A DNA stretch of 64,000 bases from Lotus japonicus (GCF_012489685.1 NC_080042.1:43762066-43826065); one strand, 5' to 3'; counted from the first letter of the stretch, positions 12,299 to 23,820 are shown. Numbers and translations are program-made. Notes: generated by a model not told the origin, from the sequence alone.

Positions 12299-13156
12299 GA
12301 CATCTTGCTCGACATCCGGTTCAGAGTCAGTGTCAGAAACATGTTTTCTTTTCTTTCTAGTGGAAGCAACAACCTTCTCTTCCTTCCTTCCTTTCTTTTT
12401 CTTCTTCTCAGGGACTTGAACCTGAGATCCTCTGTAAGTCTTGGGGTCTTAGCATCAGATCCCACTTTCTTCTTCTTCTTCTTCTTCTTCTTCTCATCTG
12501 CAACATTCTTGCTTGCAGAAACAGTAGTCTTCTTGCTTGCAAACTTCTTGATCAACACTTCATCACCAGACTCCTCTTCTTCAGAAACAATCCCCACTTT
12601 CTCCTTACCCTTCTTGGAAGAGGGTTCAGGAGTCTTCTGAATGGGTACCTCCACAGACGGAGTCTTTTCACTGGTAGAGTCAGTATCTTCAGCATCAGAA
12701 TCATCGCCCTTCTCAGCACCAGAATCTTGGGATTTCTCTTCAAAACCAGAGGTAGAACCAAGTTCTTCTTTTAGATTCAACATTTGGTGCGAAATCTTGT
12801 GCTGTTGCAGCGTCAGCAAGAGTCTCCAACTCATCATTGATGACTTGATTCACCTCAGCATTTGGAACATCATTTGTTTGATTATCACCAACATCGTCAT
12901 TTGGCATGGACTCATCATAGATGTCATGAGCATTTGATGCCTTGTCTCCTCCTTTCTTGTGTGCAACATGTTTGATTCTTGAACTCCGGGTCCTCTTTGT
13001 TGGACTAGAGGATTCTGAGGAAGCAATTGCAGCAGAGGAGCGAGTAACCCCAGAGGGTGTGGATGATGAAGGATTCAGACCAAGAAATCTGACACCATGA
13101 ACATTTTTGACAGGTTTAGGACCAGCAACGTTCTTCTTCCCTGATTCTTGAGACAT
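12299..13156 (-). pseudogene. Sirevirus copy B envelope-like ORF, N-terminal part
   Basis: Starts at ATG 13156-13154 (MSQESGKKN...), collinear with copy A (VHGVRFLGL, SSSTPSGVTRS, TRSSRIK). Frameshifts lie near 12775 and about 12410. The middle encodes an acidic/Ser-rich linker (SDAEDTDSTSEKTPSVEVP) and then a polylysine run produced by an (AAG)n tract at about 12470-12500. The last recognisable codons before the Athila-like LTR specify the EPDVEQD motif. Copy A reads TAG where this copy has Gln at the end of VEVPIQKT. Confidence 0.75.
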
Positions 13157-13330
13157 GGTTGGAGAGAAATTGGGAGAAAGAAAAGCATAACTGTTAGAGG
13201 TTAGAGAGAAATACGAGAGAGAATAATCGAATTTCATAGAAACAAGGAAGTTCAGATTTGTGACTTCCAAAAGACGATCAAGAGCGATTAAATACAGAGA
13301 AAAATAGTCATTGCTCTTGACATACTGCTA
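13157..13330 (-). other. pol-env linker of Sirevirus copy B with candidate readthrough stop
   Basis: pol ends KLRRKLGICVITDL then TAG at 13330-13328, followed by CAG TAT. The same frame then stays open for about 58 codons into the env-like ATG at 13156. This pol-stop-env arrangement in a single frame is what is known for soybean SIRE1, where the env-like ORF is expressed by stop-codon suppression. Whether this stop is suppressible is inference. Confidence 0.6.
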
Positions 13331-14990
13331 TAAGTCAGTTATTACACAAATCCCTAATTTCCTTCTTAACTTCTCAAACTTAGCCACATCCAACGCCTTC
13401 GTGAAAATGTATGCTAACTGCTTCCACATGCTCAAGAAAAATAACTTTCTCTTCAACTAAATCCCTGATAAAGTGATGACGTATATCAATATGCTTGGTT
13501 CTACTATGTTGAATTGGATTCTTTGAAATATTGATAGCGCTCAAGTTGTCATAGTACAATGTCATAACATCTTGTAAGACATTGTATTCCTTCAACATTT
13601 GCTTCATCCACAATAATTGAGTGCATCCATTTCCTACAGCTATAAATTCAACTTCTGCAATAGATAAAGAGACACAATTCTGCTTCTTACTGAACCAAGA
13701 GATCAAATTATTCCCCAAAAAGAAACATCCTCCATAAGTGCCCTTTATATCATCTGCATTTCCTGCCCAATCTGCATCACAATATCCTACAAGACTAGAA
13801 TTTGTATGATGAGCATAAAAGATCCCATAATCAATGGTTCCACTGACATACTTGATGATTCGCTTCACTTGAATAAGATGGCTTTCCTTAAGTGCACCTT
13901 GATACGTAGCACACACTCTTACTGCAAATGCAATGTTTGGTCTACTAGCAGTGAGATATAGAAGACTTCCTATCATACTTCTGTATATGCTTTGATCAAC
14001 ATCAGTTCCACTATCATCTTTGGTCAATTTGATATGAGTGGCTGCTGGAGTTTTCTTATGTGAAGAACCTTCAAGACCAAACTTTTTAACCAACTCCTTG
14101 GCATACTTGCTATGGGAAATGAACATAGAATCTTCCATCTGCTTCACTTGCAACCCCAAGAAGTAGTTTAATTCACCAACCAAACTCATTTCAAACTCTG
14201 ACTTCATTTGTTGGAAAAAATGATCTACCATGTGGTCTGACATCCCGCCAAACACAACGTCATCTACATATATCTGAGCTATCATGAGATTTCCACTGTC
14301 ATTCTTCACAAATAAGGTCTTGTCTATCCCACCTTTGAAGTATCCCTTATTTGTCAGAAATTCAGTCATCCTTGCATACCAAGCTCTAGGTGCTTGCTTT
14401 AATCCATTCAATGCCTTTCTTCTCAACTTGTATACATGGTCTGAAAATGTTGGATCTACTAAGCCTTTTGGTTGTTCCACATATACCTCCTCATTCAGAT
14501 AGTCATTCAAAAATGCACTCTTCACATCAATCTAATACAGTCTGAACTTCAGCAGACATGCTACTCCCAACAATCTGATTGATTCCAAACGAGCAATAGG
14601 GGCAAAAGTCTCATCAAAGTCAATTCCTTCAATATGAGTGTACCCTTGAGAAACTAGTCTGGCCTTGTTTCTTGTTACAGTACCATTCTCATCTGACTTA
14701 TTTCTGAAAATCCACTTGGTACCTATTACATTTACACCATCTGGCCTTGGAACAAGATCCCATACCTCATTTCTCTTGAATTGACCCAGTTCTTCCTGCA
14801 TGGCATTGATCCAATACTCATCTGTTAAAGCTTCCTTGATGTTCTTTGGTTCAATTTTGGAGATGAAACAAGCATTAGCAATGTTCTCTCTAGACCTGGT
14901 AGTTACCCCTTCATTTAGATTCCCTATAATGTTTTCTTTGGAATTAATCTTCTAAATCCTGATCGATGGAACCTTCTCCTTTGGTGACAT
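13331..14990 (-). pseudogene. Sirevirus copy B pol: reverse transcriptase and RNase H
   Basis: Ty1/copia RT begins near 14801 ([43 protein letters not shown]). An in-frame TAG near 14531 is followed by an open 381-codon frame (14525-13380). This holds the RT active-site YVDD (about 14265), FLGLQV, SMIGSLLYLTASRP, the RNase H DADWAG block (about 13775) and TKHIDIRHHFIRDLVE. A small deletion near 13436 shifts the frame just before the TKALDVAKFEKLRRKLGI end. The upstream part of pol lies beyond the inserted solo LTR. RT catalytic residues look intact, but the locus is broken at many points. Confidence 0.85.
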
Positions 14991-16523
14991 GTGCTTGTAA
15001 GACCCAAGATTTTAAGCTTAGAATAAGTGGAAGAGATTTCCATTTACGATTAGGGTTGATGTAATGTGAAGGGAAACCTGAACAAGAGTTTACCAAATGA
15101 AATAAATTTATGAAGGAGAAAGTTCAGGAAAAGTCAAAGGATCGTATCGAAGTCGATAAAAGTTATAGCACGATCGTTATACGCTTAAACCTAGGTCAGA
15201 AACCCTAGTATATAGCTAATTTTCACTTTTAGGCACGATGGAAGTTAATTCCAAAAATCTTCAGAGAAATGTTAGAACTTCTCTTTTTCCATATATCACA
15301 ATCGTTTCGAGGCGAAACTCTAGGATCTACGAACGTCCGATTCCAATCATCGGAAGTTTGCCGAAACCGAATCCCTGGTATTTCAAAACCCTAGAATTTC
15401 TCGACGATGAAGACTTTTCTACTCAGAGCTTCAAATGAATATTCTACACGCGTACACCCATTTCTCTTGATGATTTCAATCTTTCTTCCGAAGGAAGTTT
15501 TCTATTCCGACATTCGATGCAAAAAGCAACTTATCGGGTAAAATAGTTTCACACCGACTATGCATCTGTTGCCAAAAATATAAGGAGACCTCATTTTAGT
15601 TTTGGAATTCTTTCGCCAAAACATATCTTAGAATTCATGAAGAATGACGCCGGAAAAATCAGATTCGCGAAACTTTCATTTCGCCGCGAATTTCCATCTT
15701 CTACATATAGCAAGAAAGGTGAGAAAATTTACAAGAACTCCTCCATTTCTCTCCCAAACCCGCGAGCTCCATTGAAGAGGAAGGAAGAAGAGTTTTTCTT
15801 CATCTCTTGCTTGATCGTCGATTAATCAGTTGCTGCTTCAAGGTTTCGAGGTATAGTCGCTAATCCTTACCTCTGATCGCTTTTTCCATAGCTTTTCTGT
15901 AGAGTTTTCTGAGTGGATAGTTTATGGGTTTTTGCAAAACTATCCTGAATCTTTCATTTCTGATTCTAAACCTCTTCTATATGTGCCCAAGATCACTTCT
16001 GCCGGATTAGATTTTCCGTTATGTCGCCGGAATTCCGCCGGAATCAATTTGAACCTAAAATACCCATTTTTGGAGTTTTTGGTGTAAAGCTTCAACCTTT
16101 AGGCTGAAAACTATCGCCTTAGCTTAGTGTTAGTAGGATTAGTTGTCATAAACGTCGTTAGTAACGGCCCTGCAAAATTTGGTTTTTGGGATTTCAGTTT
16201 TGAAATTTCTAAGTTAAAAATCATGACCAAAATACCCCTGCGACAGTTTTTGATCCGATAATTTTTCCGAGTTCAGAATACCCTTAGTTACGGCTAATGA
16301 AAGCATAGGAACCAAGTTTGATCGAAGAAAAATCGAGCCCCACAATTGTGAAAAGTGGCCGAGCCCTATAAGGGAGGAGGAGGAAAATTCCTTTTCCGAA
16401 AACTTATCCTTTCGCGCTAGATTATCGTACCTCGGAGTATGAACTACTTCGTGTAACCTTAGTGAGCATTGATAGCTTAGTTTCCGATAGATTTTGATAG
16501 AATACTGTGGTTTTACTTTAAAG

Positions 16524-16601
16524 GTTCTTTTGAAGAATTTCCTGAAGATCAAGGAGCTCATTGTGAAGGAACGTTTGAGGAGAACGCTGGAATAACTAGA
16601 G
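16524..16601 (+). other. Conserved 78-nt exon-like segment in solo LTR
   Basis: Bounded by ...ACTTTAAAG (AG acceptor) and GTAAGG (donor). It is open in only one of three frames (2 nt + 25 codons + 1 nt), reading SFEEFPEDQGA.... The same length, phase and first residues recur at 61418-61495 and, more loosely, at 25533-25610. A copy with one extra base is at 52382-52460 on the minus strand. Confidence 0.55.
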
Positions 16602-17416
16602 GTAAGGGCAACTTACCTTACTAGCTAATGCTTTAGGTGTCGACGCATTCGACTTGATTTACTGTTTATGCACTTGTTTGTGTATGATTGGGAAAATGTT
16701 TTCTGAGGCTTCGGCTGACAATGTAGATGATTCATCTACTGAATGTTTTTGGAGATTGACTTACATGCTATGTGCTATGTGGGTAATCTAGGATGTGTGG
16801 TGCATGCCTTATATGCTAAGTGCTATGTGGTTATTGCTTATTATGCTGATATATGACATGTTGATTGATGGTGCTGAGTTATTTATGCTTTAGCAATGAA
16901 ATCTGAGTTTCTGAATAGTGAGAATAGCGGACAGGTCATGCCGATTTTATTTTGAGAGTTTTGGGGAAAGTTTGATAGGACGAATGAGATTCGGGCCTTG
17001 TTATGGTGTTTTATGGATCGAGACATTCTCTGGAGTCATTTGGGGATTTGGAGATCCCGAGAACTTATAAGAATTGCGATAAGGCTAAAAGGATATTATT
17101 TTGTGAAGAAAACTCATAAGACCTTAAACAACCTCTAAATCTTTAAGTAATGATAATAATCTCGAAGGAAGCTTAGGAGTCGAATCTTAGTTTTGGAAAA
17201 ACGAGAAGTGTCGTCGGATCCAAGTGTTGAGATATTGAGAGGTTTTGAGTATGTTGATACTCTTGTGCTCTGGGAGCAGTTGTGTTGTTGGGCTATCTGA
17301 GAGATAAGCCGGGAAACGGGTAGTTTCCGAGCATGTTGATGCTCTTTGCTCGTTGAGCAGTGTTGACCATCGGATAGAGATGAGTCGGATGATTCGAGGA
17401 ATCATCATGAGTTAAG

Positions 17417-17793
17417 TTTATGCCTTCGGGTACAGTTTATACCTTCGGGTACCGTTTATGCCTTCGGGTACAGTTTATACCTTCGGGTACAGTTTATGCC
17501 TTCGGGTACAGTTTATACCTTCGGGTACCGTTTATGCCTTCGGGTACAGTTTATACCTTCGGGTACAGTTTATACCTTCGGGTACAGTTTATACCTTCGG
17601 GTACCGTTTATGCCTTCGGGTACAGTTTATACCTTCGGGTACAGTTTATACCTTCGGGTACAGTTTATACCTTCGGGTACCGTTTATGCCTTCGGGTACA
17701 GTTTATACCTTCGGGTACAGTTTATACCTTCGGGTACCGTTTATGCCTTCGGGTACAGTTTATGCCTTCGGGTACAGTTTATACCTTCGGGTA
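17417..17793 (+). repeat. 19-bp minisatellite, about 20 copies
   Basis: The unit is TTTATRCCTTCGGGTACMG, with alternating G/A and A/C variants that give a partly 38-bp higher-order pattern. Because 19 is not a multiple of 3, all three frames stay open and give spurious repeat proteins. It lies in the intron-like part of the LTR. Confidence 0.95.
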
Positions 17794-18373
17794 ATTCGGA
17801 CATCGACGGGGGATATGATCGACCGTGAGGTTAGGATCGACCTGTTGATTGTCGGGCATAGCGGAGGGAAAAGTCGACCCGCAGGGTTAGGACTTATCCG
17901 GCTATGTCAAGGTTGTAAGTGACACTCCGGGGTTATGGTCGACACAATGCCAGTGTTAGGACCAACTCAAACGTGCCCAGCCTATTCTTTCTGGAACCGT
18001 CGAGAGTGACGTTGCATTGACATATCATGCACTCTAATTGTATCGTTATGTGTTTTGATGAGTTGATGTTGATAAACATCGTTATGTGTTTTGATGAGTT
18101 GATGTTGATAAACATCGTTATGTGTTTTGATGAGTAGATGTTGATAGATATCGTTATGTGCTTTGATGATGGAATTGTACTAGAGATTTGATAACATGCT
18201 ATGTTTAAACCTTAGGGTAGACAATGCAGAACTTATATGTATGTAGACAACATATATATATATATACCCCTTATACTTTATCTGGTGTCTTGTATTCTCT
18301 ATCCTATATTCCGTAAGTTGACCCTTGCACGTGCTACCTGTGTTTGGGGGGCTATGTATGCCCTTTTTGTCAG

Positions 18374-18516
18374 ATGTCGTTGGTGGATTCTTCCGTGATT
18401 CCTCGTCGTTCGGGGAAGACCCGGAGCGAAATGACTACTATTGAGCCTTCGACGTGGACCCGGACTTCATGCATGACCAGATGGGAGTCGATGATGGAAG
18501 TATGGGGGATGGGTGA
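18374..18516 (+). pseudogene. Degenerate 3' exon-like segment of LTR-borne frame
   Basis: Starts after CCCTTTTTGTCAG. Joined in phase to the 78-nt segment it reads D-VVGGFFRDSSSFGE..., matching VEYGGLVRDGRPFGG of the copy at 50317-50768. A TGA at 18442-18444 breaks it. The same frame then continues as an Asp/Met-rich tail to TGA at 18514-18516, comparable to the Asp-rich C-terminus of the long copy. Confidence 0.45.
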
Positions 18517-18864
18517 TTAGAGTCTATTAAGGTTGGGTGTTAGTGTCCTAGCTCTGACTTATTCTTATTTTTGAGGGCTTGTGTTGCTGACACTTGACCT
18601 AACATTTTGGGATTGTACATTTTGCCTACGGGCGTTACACTTTTCTACTTTCCGTCACTGGAGGTTACTCGTGACGAGGTCGCTACTTACAGCGGGGAAT
18701 GTTATATGTATTGTGTATTAGTTCTGTTACCTTTCGCATTTGGGTTTTATTTAATTCAGTCTTGTCTTAGTTATTATCAAAAAAAAAAATATTTCACGTT
18801 TTCCGCATTAAGTTTACTTTTGGTTACTAAAGTGACGCCACCGAAATCGGGGTGTTACAGTGCT

Positions 18865-20350
18865 CATCTCATCTTCAGATTCAATGTTGGACCGGATGTA
18901 TGAGACATTTGGTCTAGCATCAACTGGCTGAGATACATTGTCATCATCTACAACATCTTCTTCCAAGTTATTTCCTCTATCATCAACAACAACATTTATA
19001 GACTCCATCATGGTCTTGGAGAGAAAGTTGAATACCCTATATGCTTTGCTATTCATTGAGTATCCCAAAAATATTCCCTTGGGGTCCAATTTCCTTCTCT
19101 GCTCTCGATCAGGTAGAATGTAACATTTGCTTCCAAAGACATGAAAGTATTTGACAGTATGTTTCTTGCCTTTCCTTAGCTCATATAGAGTAGAATCAGT
19201 TCCTAACCGATTAGTCACCCGATTGTGAATGTAACAAGCAATGTTCATGGCTTTAGCCCAGAAATGATAAGGAACTTTCTTTGCATGAAGCATAACCTTA
19301 GCAGATTCTTGCAATGTTATGTTCTTCCTCTCAACCACACCATTCTGTTGAGGAGTGATTGGTGCTGAAAACTCATGTTTGATTCCTTCATTGACACATT
19401 ATTCTGAGAATTTGTTGTTCTCAAATTCCTTTCCATGATCACTTCGAATCCTCACAATCTCATAGCCTTTCTCTCTTTGAAGTTGCTGACTGAGTTCTCT
19501 GAAGACTTCAAAGGTATCTGATTTTTCTGCAATAAAGTTCACCCAAGTGAATCATGAAAAATTATCAACACAGACAAAGACATACCTTTTTCCTCCAATG
19601 CTCTCTTTCTGCATTGGTCCCATTAGATCCATGTGTAGCAGTTCTAGTGTCCTTATTGTAGCAACACGATGCAGTTTCTTGTGAGAAGTCTGAGTCTGCT
19701 TTCCAATCTGACATTCTCCATACACTTTGTCTTCTTCAATCTTCAGTTTGGGAAGGCCTCTGATAGCTTCCTTAAAGATAGCTTTCTTCATGCTTTTAGG
19801 GTTAAGATGCCCCCGTTTTTGATGTCATAGCTTTACCTCATCTTCCTTTGACACGAGACACATTGAAGACATAGCCTTGTTCTGTGGATTCCACATGTAG
19901 CAATTGTATTTGGATCTCATTCCAGCCCTGATCACTTCTTCATTTTCATCAGTCACTTTGCATACAAATTTATTGAATGAAACATTTAAATCCAAGTCAC
20001 ATAGTTGACTTATACTAATTAAGTTTGCAGTTAAGCCTTCCACCAGTAGTACATTATTCAGATTTGGAGATCCACCACTGACAATCATCCCAGATCCTTT
20101 GATTTTTCCTTTCACACCGTCACCAAAAGTAACTCAGCTAGTAGAGTGTGGCTTGATATCATGAAGATACATCTTCACACCTGTCATGTGTCTGGAGCAT
20201 CCACTGTCCAAGTATCAATCCTCCTTATAAGAGACTCTTAGAGATGTGTAAGAAACAAGTGCTGTTATATTATTCTTGGGTTTCCACTCTCTCCATTTTG
20301 GGCTACCATAATTGTTTTTCTGAGTTTGTTTCCAATTCTAAGGAATCCCA
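18865..20350 (-). pseudogene. Sirevirus copy B pol: protease and integrase
   Basis: Retropepsin motif LDSGCSRHMTG lies at about 20180-20212. Integrase zinc-finger histidines (HQKRGHLN) are near 19825, and the paired cysteines near 19710 have become YGEC. Integrase catalytic context: LLHMDLMGP (about 19640), RSDHGKEFEN (about 19440) and NGVVERKN (about 19335). The C-terminal part is FLGYSMNSKAYRVF, then Asp-rich, ending at the solo-LTR junction. In-frame stops: TGA for Trp before LDSG, before VTFGDG, before HQKRGH and before FTWVNF, and TAA after NKFSE. Non-functional. Confidence 0.85.
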
Positions 20351-21944
20351 TATAACCTGTAGAAATAAGGTCTTATATGTTCATACTTACCACAATGATG
20401 ACATCTCCAGCTTGAGTTCTTCACCTTCTGAACTGGTGGATATGAATATGAAATTTGTTGATACACATGTTGGACACCATGTTCCAACATCTGGTTTGAC
20501 ATCTTGAACTCAATTTATCTCTCTGCAGGAATGAACTTGTGAGTGGCCTTTTTGTTTTCTTCTGGTGTAGATTCATCAGCGTAACATATCTCTTTTATAT
20601 CCTTAGCTATCTTTCCTGTTTCCAAGATCAGATCAAACACATCAGTTCCATTATTCAACATACGAGCGGATTTTATCATACCTTCTATTTTTTATTTCAG
20701 CACAGTGACTTCCTCTTGTAGGTTTCCATTGATGACCAGCAGATTCTGTTTCTCATTCTCAAGATCTTTGACAGTCCCTTCCATCTTCTTGCCTTTTTCA
20801 CAAGCATCCTTCCAGTTCTTGAATAAGAGCTTGTAAGTTTCAGCAAGTTCCTCCTATGATATTTCACCATCACTTGACTCAGTTTCAGAGTCACATTTCA
20901 CAGTGAGACCCATGACTTGAGGTTCTTCTTCCTCTTCTGAATCATCATCTGACCAAGTTGGCATCATTCCTTTTTCTAGTTTCTTCAGATATGTTGCACA
21001 TTCTGCCTTGATATGACCATATCTCTCACATTCATGACATTGAACTCCTTTTCTTTTGTTGGGTTTGTCTTCTTCCTTGTTTCTACGAGCATAACTAGAG
21101 TTCTTCACAATGTCAGACCGCTTATCTGGCACATTTGGTCTAGGCCTTCTGTCAAATCTTCTCATAACTTTGTTGAATTTTCTTCCAAGCAGAGCTATTG
21201 CCTGAAACAAATTTTCATCAGAATCCTTCTCACTTAGATCATCATCTTCTGTGTTTGACACAAATGCTATGCTCCTATTCTTCTTATCTGATCTTTCATT
21301 GAAGGACATCTCAAAAGTTTGTAAAGAGCCAATGAGTTCATCAACCTTGATATTGCCAATATCCTGAGCTTCCTCAATAGCTATAACCATCATATCAAAC
21401 CTCCTAGGTAGTGACCTGAGAATCTTTCTGACAAGCTTTTCTTCATACATATGTTCTCTCAAAGCAAAAGATGTATTTGCCATGTCCCGCACCCTCAGGT
21501 GAAATTCAGATATAGTCTCATCATCCTTCATCTTCAAGTTCTCAAATTGAGTAGTAAGAAGTTGAAGCCTTGACCATCGTACTCTTGTGGTTCCTTCATA
21601 AGCAACCCTGAGAATTTCCCAGGCATCCTTTGCAACAGTACAAGTATTGATCAGCCTGAACATATTCTTGTCAACTCTATTAAAAATAGCATTCAGTGCT
21701 TTATAGTTGCCTAGTGCTTCCTCATCCTCTTCTTTGGTCCATTCTTCCTCAAGCTTTAGTTCAGTAGTTGAGGTTCCTTCTTTGTCACTTTTCATTGGGT
21801 GCTTCCAGCCTTTGACAATATATTTCAAGGTCTTGCTATCAATCGATCTCAAAAATGCAATCATACTTGCTTTCCAGTAGTCATTGTTGGGACCATCCAA
21901 GATTGGTGCCTATGAACAGATCCTCCTTCCTTGTTGTTGTCCAT
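20351..21944 (-). pseudogene. Sirevirus copy B gag
   Basis: Start ATG at 21944-21942 (MDNNKEGGSVHR), with a one-base frameshift near 21905. A 348-codon open frame (21900-20854) then holds the copia gag core (GPNNDYWKASM, ILRVAYEGTTRV, LTTQFENLKM, RKILRSLPRRFD) and a CX2CX4HX4C zinc knuckle, CHECERYGHIKAEC (about 21000). After a TAG comes a coiled-coil-like region (KNWKDACEKGKKMEG..., about 20850-20690) and then a second knuckle-like motif, WRCHHCGKYEH, near 20400. Stops interrupt this C-terminal half at several points. Long gag with a coiled coil and two knuckles fits Sireviruses. Confidence 0.8.
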
Positions 21945-21993
21945 AATACCAGAAGTAGTTCCCTAGATCTCACCCAAACAGAACATGGTGCCT

Positions 21994-22005
21994 GCTCTGA
22001 TGCCA
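21994..22005 (-). promoter_or_regulatory. Primer binding site (initiator tRNA-Met) of Sirevirus copy B
   Basis: The minus strand reads TGGCATCAGAGC, one base off TGGTATCAGAGC, which is complementary to the 3' end of plant initiator tRNA-Met. It is separated by two bases from the LTR end at 22008. Confidence 0.85.
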
Positions 22006-22007
22006 AT

Positions 22008-22927
22008 TGAAATTCTGGCTATCGTAAGACAGATGTTCTACCAAATGTCTAAGACATCTTGTATAACATTCGAGAGATAACGGTGTATAAATAAGCAAGT
22101 TAAGCACAAAAATAATAAAATAAACACAAGAGATTGTTAACCTAGTTCGGTGCAATATCACATACGTCTGGAGGGTTTTCACCCGAGAAAGATAATCCAG
22201 TATTATAGAGAATCAAGTACACAAAAGGTCTTAACTGAACTGCCCCAGTTCACTGCCTCTACTACCTATCTCTACCCGTGGCTTATTACTTAGCCCCCCC
22301 CCCAAGTATGAGAGCATCACTCACTTTCTCACTCACAATCACTGCCACAGTGATTGAACTCTTACAAGAGAGCAAAGACAGATCTCAAGATCACACAACT
22401 AACAACAACTCTTAGCTTAACACAAAGGCACAAAGCTGCTAAGAGAACACACAATATGAACTCGGTATAAACCCTAACCACACACACGAAGCACACCTAG
22501 CAAATAGGTATTGGGTCTTCATAAGTAGCAGTCTTTCAGGCCTTGTCTTCAATGGGCTTGAAAGCACAAAGAGTCCATACACATATCAGAAAGTTTGTTT
22601 TCCAATAACCAGTAACAAAATCTGCACAAAATCTTCAAATCGTGTTTTAAGGTGCAGACAAAAACTTCCACAAATAACTTCAAATCAAACCCCTTTGAAC
22701 CGGGTTTGTTAACACTTGATATATTCCTTGACGGCGCACAGAAGCTTCCACAGTAACCCTATCTTGATTACAATGTAATCAGTTCAAAGCTTCACAATAA
22801 TCTGCCAAGCACACAGAACGTTTCCCAGGGACAAATGTCATAGCACGATGTTACAACAACATGTCCGACATCTTGGCACACATAACACATTAGCTAAACT
22901 GTAGACAACCTTAAAAAAGGAACAACA
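22008..22927 (-). mobile_element. Sirevirus copy B 5' LTR
   Basis: 920 bp on the minus strand, from TGTTGTTCC (22927) to AATTTCA (22008), collinear with the copy A LTR at 7280-8195. A run of C at about 22296-22305 replaces the GGGGGAGG block of copy A. The TSD candidate on the right is TTTTA (22928-22932). The 3' partner LTR is missing because the left end of copy B is lost at 9816. Confidence 0.88.
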
Positions 22928-23304
22928 TTTTAAACTTTACTTTCTAGTTTTTAAATGAAAGTATGAACTAGGTAAACCAAACAGGCACTAAAATATACAA
23001 ACTCGCACTTTAAGGTAAAGATATTGAATGAATTTGTGATTGAGTTATTGTTGCAACCTTGATTTTTGTTGGGAATTTTATCAGAGATGATTGCTATGTT
23101 GAAATGATTTACTATTTTGGGTAGCCAATGATTAAGAAACAAACGTAATGATTCTCTCATAAATGATTATTTGAGGAAGAGATTTTGTTCCTCAATGCAG
23201 GTTTTTAAGACACTCTAAAAAATTCCTAATTATTTCTACTAAGAGATGAGAGAAAGGATTTAATTCATAATTGTTGCTGTTAAGAGATGAGAGCAAGGGT
23301 GTAA
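22928..23304. other. Unassigned AT-rich spacer
   Basis: No gene-like frame. A short direct duplication of TAAGAGATGAGAG occurs near 23240 and 23280. Confidence 0.5.
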
Positions 23305-23585
23305 TCTTCTATATATATAAGTAAAGCACACTTGAACCATTACATTAAATACATTAGTAAAGATTACATGTATTATAGTGCATTAAGTAATAACAAATTA
23401 TCTTTGTAATAACTATATAAAATAATAAGATTAAAAACTGAAGAAAAAAAATTGTATTGTCAAAAGCTATTCAGCTACCTACATTAAATATTCACAAAAA
23501 TACCTATATTAAATAATAATAGTTATAATTTAAAAAAATAACTTGAGTTGACAAATATTAAGAATTAACATTAATTAATTATAAA

Positions 23586-23820
23586 GGCTAAATAGCTCTT
23601 TTGGTCCCTCACTTATCATGATTTTGCACTTTTGGTCCCCAATAAAAAAAATTAGCACTTTTGATCCTCCACATTGCTTAATTCTTTGCAAAAATATCCC
23701 TATTTGAGACTAAAGCGGCAAAAGTGTGTAATTGTGAGTGACTAATTTTGCTAATTTTTTTCTAGAGGGACCTAAAGCGCAAAATCGTGATAAGTGAGGG
23801 ACCAAAAGAGCTATTAAGTC
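23586..23820. mobile_element. MULE-type MITE, 9-bp TSD AATTATAAA
   Basis: 235 bp with near-perfect ~42-bp terminal inverted repeats (TAGCTCTTTTGGTCCCTCAC near each tip). Perfect 9-bp duplications AATTATAAA lie at 23577-23585 and 23821-23829. Nine-base TSDs indicate Mutator-family mobilisation. No coding capacity. Confidence 0.88.

Larger units (their letters stand above)
14996..18859 (+). mobile_element. Solo LTR (3864 bp), long gypsy-type LTR family, inserted in Sirevirus pol
   Basis: TGTAAGACCC at 14996 to GGGTGTTACA at 18859, flanked by a perfect 5-bp TSD GTGCT (14991-14995 and 18860-18864). It splits copy B between integrase and RT, and coding resumes exactly on each side. No gag or pol lies inside, so it is a solo LTR or an LTR-only derivative. 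Length and the TGTAAGACCC...GGTGTTACA ends resemble Tekay/Del chromovirus LTRs (inference). Inside are a TATA-like CATATAG near 15705, the 78-nt conserved segment, a 19-bp minisatellite and the 3' frame described separately. Confidence 0.92.

Noticed and set aside
12470..12500. (TTC)n microsatellite as an independent repeat feature
   Set aside because: It is the polylysine-coding part of the env-like ORF on the minus strand, so it is described there.
17420..17922. Three overlapping open frames of 110-154 codons with repeating peptides
   Set aside because: They are by-products of a stop-free 19-bp tandem repeat read in three frames. There is no start context or domain.
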